DNA of 51,960 bases from Arthrobacter cupressi (GCF_900099975.1 NZ_FNEI01000020.1:1-51960); one strand, 5' to 3'. Numbered from the stretch's first letter, positions 41,959 to 50,552 are shown. A program made the numbers and translations. Notes: a model not told the origin generated them from the sequence alone.

Positions 41959-42315
41959 GGGAGCTACTTTCCGGTTAGGGGTTTGGGGATCCGGTCGTGT
42001 TCGAAGGACCGGTGGGAACGATGTAAGCGCATCCGGGAAGGGGCTGGGAAGCCTGCGGGTAACGCTCGGAAACCCCGGGAAACCAAGGGAAACCCGGCGC
42101 AACGGCAGGCAATCACAGGCAACCCTGCGACGCATTTCGGTGTGCGTCGCCGGGTTAAGCACGGTGACGCCGCGGGGCCTCGCTGCCGGTCCCCGTGCGC
42201 AAGGAGAACAGGTTCCTACAGTCGATTGACATGGAACGGGGTCGGGCGCATCATTCAGTCACGCGCCCGCGGTCTCCCCAGGGGCGCTGGACGAGGCACC
42301 CGGCTGGGGGTTGTC
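41959..42315. promoter_or_regulatory. Divergent control region with 10-bp periodic array
   Basis: This 357-bp gap separates the minus-strand sulfonate operon from the plus-strand patatin-fusion gene. It holds no convincing gene. Its most notable content is the array at 42061-42130. GCGACGCA (42126-42133) and TGCGTCGC (42143-42150) flank it on one side and form an 8-bp inverted repeat. Confidence 0.5.
42061..42130. repeat. Seven direct repeats with an exact 10-bp period
   Basis: Units begin at 42061, 42071, 42081, 42091, 42101, 42111 and 42121. They start AACG, AACC, AACC, AACC, AACG, AATC, AACC, and most end in GGGA or GGC. Three consecutive GGAAACC words (42068, 42078, 42088) and two AGGCAA words (42107, 42117) show the phase. 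The array begins 103 bp upstream of the sulfonate binding-protein start. Confidence 0.8.
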
Positions 42316-45300
42316 ATGGCTGAGGCTTTAGCTGTACCGCGGTCACCGCGTTTCCCCGTACCGCGCCGCGTGCTGCGCTGGCTGACGGCAACTCTTCTGG
42401 TCTGCGCGGTGACGCTGTGGATCGCGATGGCCGAAATCGACCGGCTCGTGGCGGGGGTCGTCACCCCGGACGGTGGAAACAGCAGCGTCACCATCCTCAG
42501 CGGCTTCGGGGCGTTCGGCGCCCGGGACACCTGGTCTGTCTGGGCCGGGCTGGATCAGGAAGACCATGAGCAACTGGCCGCCCTGGTTACCGTCCATGTG
42601 GCGATCGACTTCGCATTCGCCCTGCTCTACGGGGCCCTGCTTTTCCGGCTGGCGAGGGGCAGGATCCTTGCGCGGATCATTGCCGTGACCGCGGCCGCCT
42701 TGGATGTTACCGAAGGTGTGCTCCTGCTCTTCGCCATCCGGGATGCAGGCTCCACGCCCCCTGCGGCGGCCGTGCTGGGTGTCGTCACCAACCTGAAGTG
42801 GCTGGTCCTGGCATTGTTTGTGCTTGGCCTCCTCGCCACGCCGCTGCTGCGGAAGAGGGTCTTCGGCCGCCTGCGCCGGCTGGCCGGGACCGTCCAGTTC
42901 CACCGGCTGACCGTTACTGCCGTCGGCCTGGTCGCTGTCCTGGCGCTGCTGCCGGTTCCTGGCATCAATGACCAGATGCCGGACTCCCAGAGGCTGTGGG
43001 CGGAGGGAAGCCCCGGGCCGTTCCTTGCCAGCTCGCTGGTGGTTCCCGTCATTGCACTGGGCCTGCAATACATCGGGCGCCTGCGGTCGGTCCTGGCCTG
43101 GCAGCTCTGGGCAGAGTCCTACATACCTGAGCTGCCGCCCAGTTGGCGGCTCTGGCTGGCCGGCCCGGTGGTCCTGCTCGCCGCGCTCGCAGTGATGGCC
43201 GCCGGTGGGTTCCCTGTCGAGCGGAGCAACTGGTGGCAGTACGGGATCTTCATCGGCGTGCCCCTGATTCTGCTGGCCGTGTCCGTCGTTATGAAGTTTG
43301 TCTCGATGCTGGGGTCGCCGTTCAGTTTCCGGGCAAGGTGGGCCATGTGCCCACACGGGGAGGACCGCCGCCGGGCCATGGACGCCTGGTGCGGAGGCGA
43401 CAACCTGGCGCTCTTGCTGATCGCCGTGGCGGGCATGTCCCTCGTGCGCAGCTTCGCCGGGCCGGCCGCCATGATGCTCGTTGAGCCGGGGTTGGTCGCA
43501 TCCATGCCCGACGGCTGGCCGCTGCGGGTGTGGGGTCTGCTGGCGTTCGGAGCGGTCCTGGCCGCCGGCGCCTACCCGTTGCGGAGCGTCCTTCTTCGCC
43601 GCGCCCCGCGGCTGTTCGGTCCGGACCCCAGAAACGGTTTCGGGCAATGGCCGTACCTGAAGCACTTGGTGCTTGCCCTCGGAGCGGTGCCGTTGCTGGC
43701 ATTGCTGCTGGCGCCGGCGTTCTTCACCGCCTTCCTGGGAGTCTCGGCGACGGCGGTGCTTGGTATCGGCTCCTGGGCCCTGCTGTTCGGTGCGGTGGTC
43801 GTGTGGGCCCAGCAGCGCCAGCCCCTGGAGATCTTCTACCGGATGGGATTCCGGGCGAACCCCATCCTGTCCCTCATGGCCGCGGCCCTGGCCCTCGGCC
43901 AACTGAGCGGGGGCGGCGACGCCATGCACCTGCCGCGCACCGGCAAGGTGCCCGTCTCCCCGGAACGCAACGCGGTGGACGCCGAGTTCAGGGACTGGCT
44001 GGGGAAATCCACGCCATGCAATACCAAGGCCGGGAACGGGAAGACCGTCCGCCCCATGCTGTTGGTCGCGGCGGAAGGCGGCGGCATCCGGGCCGCGAGC
44101 TGGACCACCAGGGTCTTCGGCGCCCTCGCCGGAACCGGGTGCGGCAAGACCGCCACTCTGCTGTCCAGCGGTGTCAGCGGGGGATCCCTCGGGCTGGTGC
44201 TGGTGACGCGCTATGCACCGCGTGGCGAAGGAGCAGGAACAGGCCTGGCGACCGCGAGTGATGCGGTGGCGGCCCCGGAAGCACTTTCGGTCAGCGTCGG
44301 CGGAGCCATCGTCTCCGACCTCGTCGCCGGCGGCACGGGCCTGCTGATCCCCAACCGGAGCCGGGGCGATTTCGCGTGGCACGACCGTGCCGCCCTGATG
44401 GAACGCGAATGGGAGCGCCGGGCCCCGTTCCTGGACGCAGCCTTTGATCCAAGCGCCCGCGGCGCCGCCGGCGCCGTGATCCTCAACTCCACGGTCACGG
44501 GCTCGGGCTGCCGGCTGGTCCTGAGCCAGGTCAAGCTGCCCGGGTCGAAGGACGCTTCCGATGCGGCGGCGCCGGAATGCCTGTCAGAGGACGGGCCGCC
44601 GGTGTCCATCGATTTCTTCGATCCGGCGAATGGTTTCTGCGACACGGACCTCCGCTGGTCCACGGCGGCAATGATCTCCGCCAGGTTCCCCCTCATTTCC
44701 CCTGCCGGCCGGCTCCGGTACGGTCGGGCCGCAGAGGCAGGCTGTACCCCGGCGGGAGCCTTCCAGGCGATCGACGGCGGTTACGCGGAAGGTTCCGGCC
44801 TCGGGACGGTCTCCGATGTCTGGGGCACCCTCCGTGAGGTGGTCCAGGACTACAACGGCGGGCCCGGGGCCGGCACGGAGCAGCATCCCTATGTGGTTCC
44901 GGTGTTCGTCTACATCCGCAACTCACCGGGCGTGGACCTGGCGGCCAGGGTGCCCGCACCGGTCGCGGAGCTCGCCGTTCCACTCGCGGGCCTGAAGGCC
45001 AAGGCCAACCAGGTTGAAGCCGGGGCCTGGCTGCAGCGCCTCGGCGCAGCGTCCGACGTCTGCTTGGACACTGAGTGCGACGCAGCCAGTGGCGCGGTCC
45101 TGGACAAGCTCGGCGGCGACGGCACCGTGGTGGTGGCACCGAAGAGCCGCCCGGCCATTGACCCGCCGCTGGGTTGGACCCTGTCGATGCTTTCGCAGAA
45201 CCTCCTGGACGAGGCGCTGGAGGCCGAAAAAGGCCAGGACAACGGCGGCTCCGGTGAGCTCCCGGGCCTCGGAAAGCTGCTAGCCGTTCTGTCGCCACCG

Positions 45301-45321
45301 GGGGCCGGGGCGCCCGACTAA
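42316..45321 (+). CDS. Multi-pass membrane protein fused to a patatin-like phospholipase domain
   Basis: 1001 residues. About 1-540 hold ten or so membrane helices without a family I recognise (for example RVLRWLTATLLVCAVTLWIA, then helices near 90, 125, 185 and through 300-540). About 575-1000 is patatin-like: oxyanion loop GGGIR (588-592), nucleophile S621 in GVSGG and catalytic D820 in IDGG. All three are intact, so it should be a serine lipase/acyl hydrolase. The topology around the lipase cannot be fixed by eye. The ATG follows GGGGG. A longer in-frame extension is rejected because it crosses the repeat array. It is a single-gene unit. Confidence 0.75.
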   Translation: MAEALAVPRSPRFPVPRRVLRWLTATLLVCAVTLWIAMAEIDRLVAGVVTPDGGNSSVTILSGFGAFGARDTWSVWAGLDQEDHEQLAALVTVHVAIDFAFALLYGALLFRLARGRILARIIAVTAAALDVTEGVLLLFAIRDAGSTPPAAAVLGVVTNLKWLVLALFVLGLLATPLLRKRVFGRLRRLAGTVQFHRLTVTAVGLVAVLALLPVPGINDQMPDSQRLWAEGSPGPFLASSLVVPVIALGLQYIGRLRSVLAWQLWAESYIPELPPSWRLWLAGPVVLLAALAVMAAGGFPVERSNWWQYGIFIGVPLILLAVSVVMKFVSMLGSPFSFRARWAMCPHGEDRRRAMDAWCGGDNLALLLIAVAGMSLVRSFAGPAAMMLVEPGLVASMPDGWPLRVWGLLAFGAVLAAGAYPLRSVLLRRAPRLFGPDPRNGFGQWPYLKHLVLALGAVPLLALLLAPAFFTAFLGVSATAVLGIGSWALLFGAVVVWAQQRQPLEIFYRMGFRANPILSLMAAALALGQLSGGGDAMHLPRTGKVPVSPERNAVDAEFRDWLGKSTPCNTKAGNGKTVRPMLLVAAEGGGIRAASWTTRVFGALAGTGCGKTATLLSSGVSGGSLGLVLVTRYAPRGEGAGTGLATASDAVAAPEALSVSVGGAIVSDLVAGGTGLLIPNRSRGDFAWHDRAALMEREWERRAPFLDAAFDPSARGAAGAVILNSTVTGSGCRLVLSQVKLPGSKDASDAAAPECLSEDGPPVSIDFFDPANGFCDTDLRWSTAAMISARFPLISPAGRLRYGRAAEAGCTPAGAFQAIDGGYAEGSGLGTVSDVWGTLREVVQDYNGGPGAGTEQHPYVVPVFVYIRNSPGVDLAARVPAPVAELAVPLAGLKAKANQVEAGAWLQRLGAASDVCLDTECDAASGAVLDKLGGDGTVVVAPKSRPAIDPPLGWTLSMLSQNLLDEALEAEKGQDNGGSGELPGLGKLLAVLSPPGAGAPD

Positions 45322-45362
45322 GGTGCGTGCCGCCGTCGAGGGTCATATTCATTTTGTTCATA

Positions 45363-45373
45363 GTGATGATCAC
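45363..45373. promoter_or_regulatory. Small palindrome upstream of the CitE-like gene
   Basis: GTGATGATCAC is a perfect 5-bp inverted repeat around a central G. It sits in an A/T-rich patch in the 104-bp gap, about 53 bp before the CitE-like start, and could be an operator. Confidence 0.3.
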
Positions 45374-45425
45374 ATAGAAGGCTCTTTCTTCGCCATTGCC
45401 CCTGCCGGGCGGATACGGTAGATGC

Positions 45426-46289
45426 ATGACGTCCAGCATCACCACCGAATCCGTGCGCCCTACGCGCAGCATCCCTGCCGACATCGCCCGCTCCTGGCTC
45501 CTCGTGAACGCCATGAAGACGGAGCTTTTCGACCAGTCGGCCAGCTCGCGCGCGGACGCCATCATCCTGGACATCGAAGACGCCGTTGACCCGTCCCAGA
45601 AGGACCACGCCCGCAGCAACGTGGTGAACTGGCTGGCCGGCGGCGGCCAGGCCTGGGTCCGCATCAACGATGCCACCAGCCCGTTCTGGGCGGACGACCT
45701 CGCCGGCCTGCGCGGCACCCCGGGCCTGCTCGGCGTGATGCTCGCCAAGACCGAGTCCGCGGACCAGGTCACCGAGTCCTACCACCGCATGGACGGCAAG
45801 ACCCCCGTGATCGCCCTGGTGGAATCCGCCGTCGGCATCGAGGAAGCCAACCACATCGCCAAGGGGCAGGGCTGCTTCCGCCTCGCTTTCGGTTCCGGCG
45901 ACTTCCGCCGCGACACCGGCATGGCAGCCACCCCGGAAGCCATGGCTTACCCGCGCGCCAAGCTCGTTGTCGCCAGCCGCGTCGGCAACCTGCCGGGCCC
46001 CATCGACGGCCCCACTGTCGGCACCAATCACCCCATCCTGCGGGAGCAGACGGGCATTACGGTGACCATGGGCATGACCGGCAAGCTCTGCCTGGCCATC
46101 GATCAGACCACCGTCATTAACGAAGTCATCAGCCCCACGCCGTCGGACGTCGCCTGGGCCACCGACTTCATGAACGACTTCGAAGCCAACGGCCGCGTCA
46201 TCCGGGACGGTTCCGACCTCCCGCGCCTTGGCCGCGCCGAAAAGATCATGAAGCTCGCGGTTGCTTTCGGGGTCCAGCCCTCCCTGTAG
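45426..46289 (+). CDS. HpcH/HpaI aldolase family protein (CitE-like lyase)
   Basis: 287 residues. IILDIEDAVDP near residue 50, VALVESAVGIEEA and AFGSGDFRRDTG carry the acidic residues that hold Mg2+ in the citrate lyase beta-subunit / malyl-CoA lyase fold. Citrate lyase alpha, gamma or malyl-CoA partners are absent here, so it is a stand-alone CitE-like enzyme, perhaps cleaving a beta-hydroxyacyl-CoA. ATG 45426. The next gene begins 2 bp after its stop. Confidence 0.82.
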   Translation: MTSSITTESVRPTRSIPADIARSWLLVNAMKTELFDQSASSRADAIILDIEDAVDPSQKDHARSNVVNWLAGGGQAWVRINDATSPFWADDLAGLRGTPGLLGVMLAKTESADQVTESYHRMDGKTPVIALVESAVGIEEANHIAKGQGCFRLAFGSGDFRRDTGMAATPEAMAYPRAKLVVASRVGNLPGPIDGPTVGTNHPILREQTGITVTMGMTGKLCLAIDQTTVINEVISPTPSDVAWATDFMNDFEANGRVIRDGSDLPRLGRAEKIMKLAVAFGVQPSL

Positions 46290-46291
46290 CC

Positions 46292-47236
46292 ATGCTGGTT
46301 CACGGCGTCGCCTGGGACCGGCCGGCTGCACAGGACCGGCCGTCGGCAGGAATGCCCGACGGCGGGTCCCCGGCGCTGCTCCTGCGCGCGCCATCCGGGG
46401 AGCCGCGCGATGTTCCGCTGGCCGTCGGCGGCCGCCTCGGATTCCGCGTGCTCGACGGGCTGTGGTGCCTTGGCCATAGCAAGGTCCACGGACCGCGGGA
46501 ACGCCTCCATGTGCCCTGCCCGGACGCGGCGCCGGCTGAACGGGGCAGGCAATGCGGGCCATGCTTCGCGCGCGACGACTTCCGCCTGATGCATGATTTC
46601 CACCGCGGCGGTTCCGTTCCGGCCGGTCTGCGCTCCTACCTGATGCAGCCGCACTGGCTCTACCTGGCCACCTTCGCCGGCGGCGCCACCAAGGTGGGCA
46701 CGGCCTCGTCCGTGCGCAAATGGCAGCGCCTCGCCGAGCAAGGCGCCGTGCGGGCAAGCTACGTGGCCCATGCCGAGGACGGCCGGGTGGTGCGCATCCT
46801 CGAAGACCTCGTCACGCAGGAACTCGGCACGGTCCAGCTGGTCAGGTCCGCCGCCAAGGCGGCTTCTCTGCTTGAGCCGTTGGCCGACGTCGAACTTTCA
46901 GCCATCAACAAACGGGCGGCCGCCCGCACGCGCGAGCTCCTGGACGAGCTTGCCTTGGGCGGTTTTTCCACGGTGGAGGAAGACTGGCAGCGGCCCGCCG
47001 TCGCCGATGAAGCGTGCGGAGTTTTCGACTCCCGGAGGCGGCACCCCTATCCCCAGGCGTTCGACGGCGGCGACCACGGCTTCACGGTCCGCTCGCTGAG
47101 CGGCGCCACCGCTCTGGTGTCCCTGCCGGGCGAAGAGTCCGGGTTCATTGCTGGCCTCGGCGCGCTCAAGGGCCGCCGGATCGAGTTCGGCCACTACTGC
47201 ACGGAGGTTCCGGCGCTCCAGGACTCCCTCTTCTAG
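46292..47236 (+). CDS. DUF2797 family protein with GIY-YIG-like segment
   Basis: 314 residues. The middle contains a possible zinc cluster (LHVPCP then QCGPC) followed by LYLATFAGGATKVGTASS, which resembles the start of a GIY-YIG nuclease core, as expected of DUF2797. Arg/Glu residues needed for cleavage are not obvious (KWQRLAEQGA). No function is established that I know of. It follows the CitE-like gene with a 2-bp gap, so it is co-transcribed. Confidence 0.65.
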   Translation: MLVHGVAWDRPAAQDRPSAGMPDGGSPALLLRAPSGEPRDVPLAVGGRLGFRVLDGLWCLGHSKVHGPRERLHVPCPDAAPAERGRQCGPCFARDDFRLMHDFHRGGSVPAGLRSYLMQPHWLYLATFAGGATKVGTASSVRKWQRLAEQGAVRASYVAHAEDGRVVRILEDLVTQELGTVQLVRSAAKAASLLEPLADVELSAINKRAAARTRELLDELALGGFSTVEEDWQRPAVADEACGVFDSRRRHPYPQAFDGGDHGFTVRSLSGATALVSLPGEESGFIAGLGALKGRRIEFGHYCTEVPALQDSLF

Positions 47237-47256
47237 TGCGTCGGTAGAATTGGCGG

Positions 47257-47481
47257 GTGCTGAATGAATTCTGGGCCACTGCCTCCACCACCTATAAGAC
47301 GCTGGTCTTCAGCGCGATGGGCCTGATCGCCGTCGGGATCATCCTCACCATCATTGGAAACACCACCCAGAACAAGGGCATGGCCTTCGCCTCCCTCGGC
47401 GTGATCGGCCTGGGCTTGGTGCTGCACGTCGTGGGCTTGGTGGTGCGAGGGCAGCAGATCCGAAAGACGCTCAGGAAGTAA
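47257..47481 (+). CDS. Small two-helix membrane protein
   Basis: 74 residues from a GTG start (GGCGGGTG context). Two hydrophobic helices (TLVFSAMGLIAVGIILTIIG and FASLGVIGLGLVLHVVGLVV) are joined by a short polar loop NTTQNKG and end in a basic tail GQQIRKTLRK. I do not recognise a characterised family; it may match DUF3188. It begins 20 bp after DUF2797 and ends 6 bp before the convergent SulP gene. Confidence 0.7.
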   Translation: MLNEFWATASTTYKTLVFSAMGLIAVGIILTIIGNTTQNKGMAFASLGVIGLGLVLHVVGLVVRGQQIRKTLRK

Positions 47482-47487
47482 CCGGGT

Positions 47488-49143
47488 TCAGGACAGCGCG
47501 GCCCGGGCTTCGGCGTTCCGCCTGACGTGGCTCCTGGCGTGCTCGATCGCCGGTTCCAGTTCGGTGAACAGATGCTTGTGGTGCCGCAGGGAGCGGATAA
47601 CGCCCACATTGGTCACCAGCGAGAGATGCTCGGGTTGCACCCCCTTGATGAGCACGGTGATGCCGCGCAGTTCCAAAGCGGACACCACGTCCACCAGCGC
47701 ATGTGCACCGGTGGCGTCCAGCATTTTCAGCTGCGAGAGCCTGATGACCGCCACCTCGATGTCCCGCACCTGGCTGATCTCCTGCAGCACCCGTTCGGCG
47801 GCGCCGAAGAACATGGCGCCGTCCAGGGTGAACAGAGCGATGTGTTCATCGCCGGCGAGCGCCGCTCCCGGAATCTGTTCCCGCCGCACGCCGGTCAGGG
47901 ACGCCACCTTCCGCAGCGTCAGGACCGCCGTGACAGCCAGGCCGATCTGGATGGCGATGATCAGGTCGAAAGCAACCGTGATGACGGCCGTGATGGCAAA
48001 CGCGGCCGCATCTGAACGCGTCGAGCGCAGGATCGCCGTGACCGTCCGGTGCGACACCATGCGCGTGGCGGTGACCATCAGGATCCCGCCGAGCACGGCC
48101 AGCGGGATCCGCCCCACGAAGCCGGCCGCGAGGTAGATGGTTGCCAGCAGCACCAGGGCATGGACGACGGCGGACACCCGGGTGCGGGCCCCGGACCTGA
48201 CGTTCACGGCAGTCCGGGCGATCGCCCCGGTGGCAGGCATGCCGCCGAAGAACCCCGCTGCGATCGAGGCCAGGCCCTGACCGGTCAGTTCCCGGTCCGG
48301 GTTGTAGGGGCCGGTGGGCCGGCCGTCCGGACCTTTCAGCCCCGTGGCCACGCGGGCGGACAGCAACGATTCGATCGCGGCCAGCGCTGCGACGGCGACG
48401 GCGGGCATCGCCAGGCTGCCCAGCGCGGCGGGGTCGACCGCGGGCAGCTCCGGAACCGGGAGCGAGTGGGGCAACGCGCCGATGCGAGGGATGTCCAGGC
48501 GGAGCAACTCCGCCGCGGCGGTCGCGAGGACGACGGCGATGAGGCTGGCCGGCAGTGCGCGGTGCAGCAGCGGGACAAGCAGCATGACGCCGGCCACCGC
48601 GGCCACGATCGCCAGGGTCTGGATGACCGTGGGCAGGTGTGCCGTGGCAGCCGCGTCGATGGCCGCCAGCAGGGTGTTGTGGCCGGGAACGGCTGCGGTG
48701 CCGGTGGCCAGTGGAACCTGCTGGAGGAAGATGATGGCGGCGATGCCCAGGGTGAAGCCTTCGACCACAGGCCAGGGAATCAGGGAGACTGCCCGGCCCA
48801 GGCGGCTGACGCCCAGGAGGCAGACAAGGAGGCCCGCCATGATCGAGACGACGGCGATGACGCCAGCGCCGTGCGTGGCCACGATGGGTGCCAGCACCAC
48901 CACCATGGCGCCGGTGGGGCCGGAAACCTGCACATTGGAGCCGCCCATGACCGCCGCCACGAAACCGGCGACCACAGCCGTAATGAGCCCTGCCTCGGCG
49001 CCCACGCCGGAACTCACGCCGAAGGCCAAAGCGAGGGGGAGCGCGACAATTCCCACAGTGATCCCGGAGAGCAGGTCCGCCCGCCACGAGGAGCGCAGGC
49101 CGGTGTAGTCGGAACGCGCGGGGAACAGGCTGCGCAGGTTCAT
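47488..49143 (-). CDS. SulP family anion transporter with STAS domain
   Basis: 551 residues. About 12 helices cover the first 400 (LLSGITVGIVALPLALAFGVSSG and LTGQGLASIAAGFFGGMPATGAIARTAVN are hallmark SulP segments). The C-terminal STAS domain (about 420-520) has IRLSQLKMLDATGAHAL, with the D-A-T-G signature. SulP proteins carry sulfate, bicarbonate, dicarboxylates or other anions. There is no carbonic anhydrase fusion here. Its ATG overlaps the stop of the ArsR regulator (ATGA). Confidence 0.88.
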   Translation of the reverse strand: MNLRSLFPARSDYTGLRSSWRADLLSGITVGIVALPLALAFGVSSGVGAEAGLITAVVAGFVAAVMGGSNVQVSGPTGAMVVVLAPIVATHGAGVIAVVSIMAGLLVCLLGVSRLGRAVSLIPWPVVEGFTLGIAAIIFLQQVPLATGTAAVPGHNTLLAAIDAAATAHLPTVIQTLAIVAAVAGVMLLVPLLHRALPASLIAVVLATAAAELLRLDIPRIGALPHSLPVPELPAVDPAALGSLAMPAVAVAALAAIESLLSARVATGLKGPDGRPTGPYNPDRELTGQGLASIAAGFFGGMPATGAIARTAVNVRSGARTRVSAVVHALVLLATIYLAAGFVGRIPLAVLGGILMVTATRMVSHRTVTAILRSTRSDAAAFAITAVITVAFDLIIAIQIGLAVTAVLTLRKVASLTGVRREQIPGAALAGDEHIALFTLDGAMFFGAAERVLQEISQVRDIEVAVIRLSQLKMLDATGAHALVDVVSALELRGITVLIKGVQPEHLSLVTNVGVIRSLRHHKHLFTELEPAIEHARSHVRRNAEARAALS

Positions 49144-49520
49144 GATGCGGCTTCCGCGGACACCGGAACCGCCGGCAGTTCCCCGGCGAGCTGGAGCCGT
49201 TCCTGGGAACCCGCAAGGGTGTCCAGGAGGAAGGTCCGGGCGATGGCCAGGAGTTCGGCGATCTTGGGGTGCGCGAGCGTGTAGTTGACGGCGTTGGCGC
49301 TCCGGCTGGAGGTCACGACGCCGTGCTTGCGGAGGGTGGCAAGGTGCTGGGACAGGTGCGAAGCCTCAAGGCCGGTTTCGGCCAGGAGATAGCTGACAGG
49401 CGCCGTGGTGCCGGGTGCGGCGGCCAGCAGCTCCAGCACCCTGATGCGGGCCGGATGTGCCAGGCCCTTGAACAAATTGGCCTTGATTTCGTACAGCGGC
49501 GCCTGCGCGGCTGAATACAT
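49140..49520 (-). CDS. ArsR family winged-helix regulator without cysteines
   Basis: 126 residues. LFKGLAHPARIRVLELLAA and TGLEASHLSQHLATLRKHGVVTSSRSANAVNYTL form the standard ArsR winged helix. No cysteine is present at all, so thiol-based metal sensing is ruled out. The acidic and His content is low. It overlaps the SulP start, so it very likely controls that transporter and itself. ATG 49520 is the start because the upstream in-frame extension runs over the palindrome at 49543-49564. Confidence 0.85.
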   Translation of the reverse strand: MYSAAQAPLYEIKANLFKGLAHPARIRVLELLAAAPGTTAPVSYLLAETGLEASHLSQHLATLRKHGVVTSSRSANAVNYTLAHPKIAELLAIARTFLLDTLAGSQERLQLAGELPAVPVSAEAAS

Positions 49521-49542
49521 GGCTTCCTTGCCATCCTTCGAT

Positions 49543-49564
49543 TGATGAAATGATGGATTCATCA
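49543..49564. promoter_or_regulatory. Candidate ArsR operator
   Basis: TGATGAA (49543-49549) and TTCATCA (49558-49564) form a perfect 7-bp inverted repeat with an 8-bp spacer. It is A/T-rich and lies 23 bp before the ArsR start codon, matching the size of known ArsR/SmtB sites. Confidence 0.6.
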
Positions 49565-49637
49565 TATCGTGCCCGGAAAGTCCGGGAGTGCCTTCACAAC
49601 TGCCGCTGTGGTGCGCCCGCCCATTAGGGTTGGATGC

Positions 49638-50099
49638 ATGACTATTAACCCCGACCTGCAGGGCCGCAGCTACCCTGCCGCTGAGGTGTACGACGTCGGC
49701 CGCGAGAAGATCCGGGAGTTCGCCCGGGCGGTCAAGGCCACCCACCCCGCGCACTTCGATGTCGAGGCCGCCAAGGCGCTCGGCCACGCCGACCTGGTGG
49801 CGCCTCCCACCTTCGCCATCATCGTGGCGCAGCGGGCCGACGCCCAGCTGATCGAGGACCCGGAATCGGGCATCGACTTCAGCCGCGTGGTCCACGCCGA
49901 CCAGCGCTTCACCCACCACCGCGCCATCGTCGCCGGCGACCAGCTCCGCGCCGAACTGCACGTGGACGGCGTCCGCGCCATGGGCGGCGGCGCCATGATC
50001 ACCACCCGCGCCGAAATCTTCACGCTCCGCGACGACCTGCAGCGCGAACCCGTGGCAACCACCACCTCATCCATCCTGGTCCGCGGAGAGGGACAGTAA
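49638..50099 (+). CDS. MaoC-like (R)-hydratase, HadA-like N-terminal type
   Basis: 153 residues, hot-dog fold of the FAS1-type dehydratase group (MaoC_dehydrat_N). VYDVGREKIREFARAVKATHPAHFD, LVAPPTFAIIV and VHADQRFTHHRAIVAGDQ are typical. The catalytic D-x5-H of true hydratase 2 is not obvious here. It is therefore likely a partner for the next gene, as HadA is for HadB. Two bases separate the genes. Confidence 0.8.
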   Translation: MTINPDLQGRSYPAAEVYDVGREKIREFARAVKATHPAHFDVEAAKALGHADLVAPPTFAIIVAQRADAQLIEDPESGIDFSRVVHADQRFTHHRAIVAGDQLRAELHVDGVRAMGGGAMITTRAEIFTLRDDLQREPVATTTSSILVRGEGQ

Positions 50100-50101
50100 C
50101 C

Positions 50102-50545
50102 ATGAGCCTGAAATTCGAAGACCTCGCCGTCGGCCAGGAAATCGGTGCGCGCAGCATCGACGTCACCCGGCAGGACCTGGTGAAGTATGCCGGCGCGTCC
50201 GGAGACTTCAACCCCATCCACTGGAACGAAGCCTTCGCCACCGGCGTGGACCTGCCCGGCGTGATCGCGCACGGCATGTTCACCATGGGCTCGGCCGTGC
50301 AACTGGTGAGTGACTGGGTGGACGACCCCGCCGCCGTCGTCGACTACCAGACCCGCTTCACCAAGCCCGTACTGGTCACCGACACCACCGGCACCGGCGA
50401 ACCCGGTGCCGTGATCGAGGTGGTCGGCGTTGTGGGAGCCCTCGACGCCGACGCCGGAACCGCGCGCATCGACCTCACCGTCACCTTTGAGGGGCAGAAG
50501 GTCCTGATGAAGTCCCAAGCCGTCGTGAAGCTGACCGAACAGTGA
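50102..50545 (+). CDS. MaoC-like (R)-hydratase, HadB-like catalytic type
   Basis: 147 residues. The hydratase motif GDFNPIHWNEAFA contains the D and H of the D-x4-H catalytic dyad, with VIAHGMFTMG following. It should dehydrate (3R)-hydroxyacyl thioesters as a heterodimer with the upstream subunit. This genus makes no mycolic acids, so the HadAB-like pair must serve other acyl chains. Confidence 0.82.
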   Translation: MSLKFEDLAVGQEIGARSIDVTRQDLVKYAGASGDFNPIHWNEAFATGVDLPGVIAHGMFTMGSAVQLVSDWVDDPAAVVDYQTRFTKPVLVTDTTGTGEPGAVIEVVGVVGALDADAGTARIDLTVTFEGQKVLMKSQAVVKLTEQ

Positions 50546-50552
50546 AACTCGC

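Noticed and set aside
42343..44382. 679-residue antisense frame over the patatin-fusion gene
   Set aside because: Composition is Gln/Gly/Arg-rich with no hydrophobic pattern, while the plus strand has membrane helices and lipase motifs.
42316..45321. CBASS or other patatin-based defence unit
   Set aside because: No CD-NTase, sensor or ancillary gene is adjacent. Neighbours are a sulfonate importer and a CitE-like lyase.
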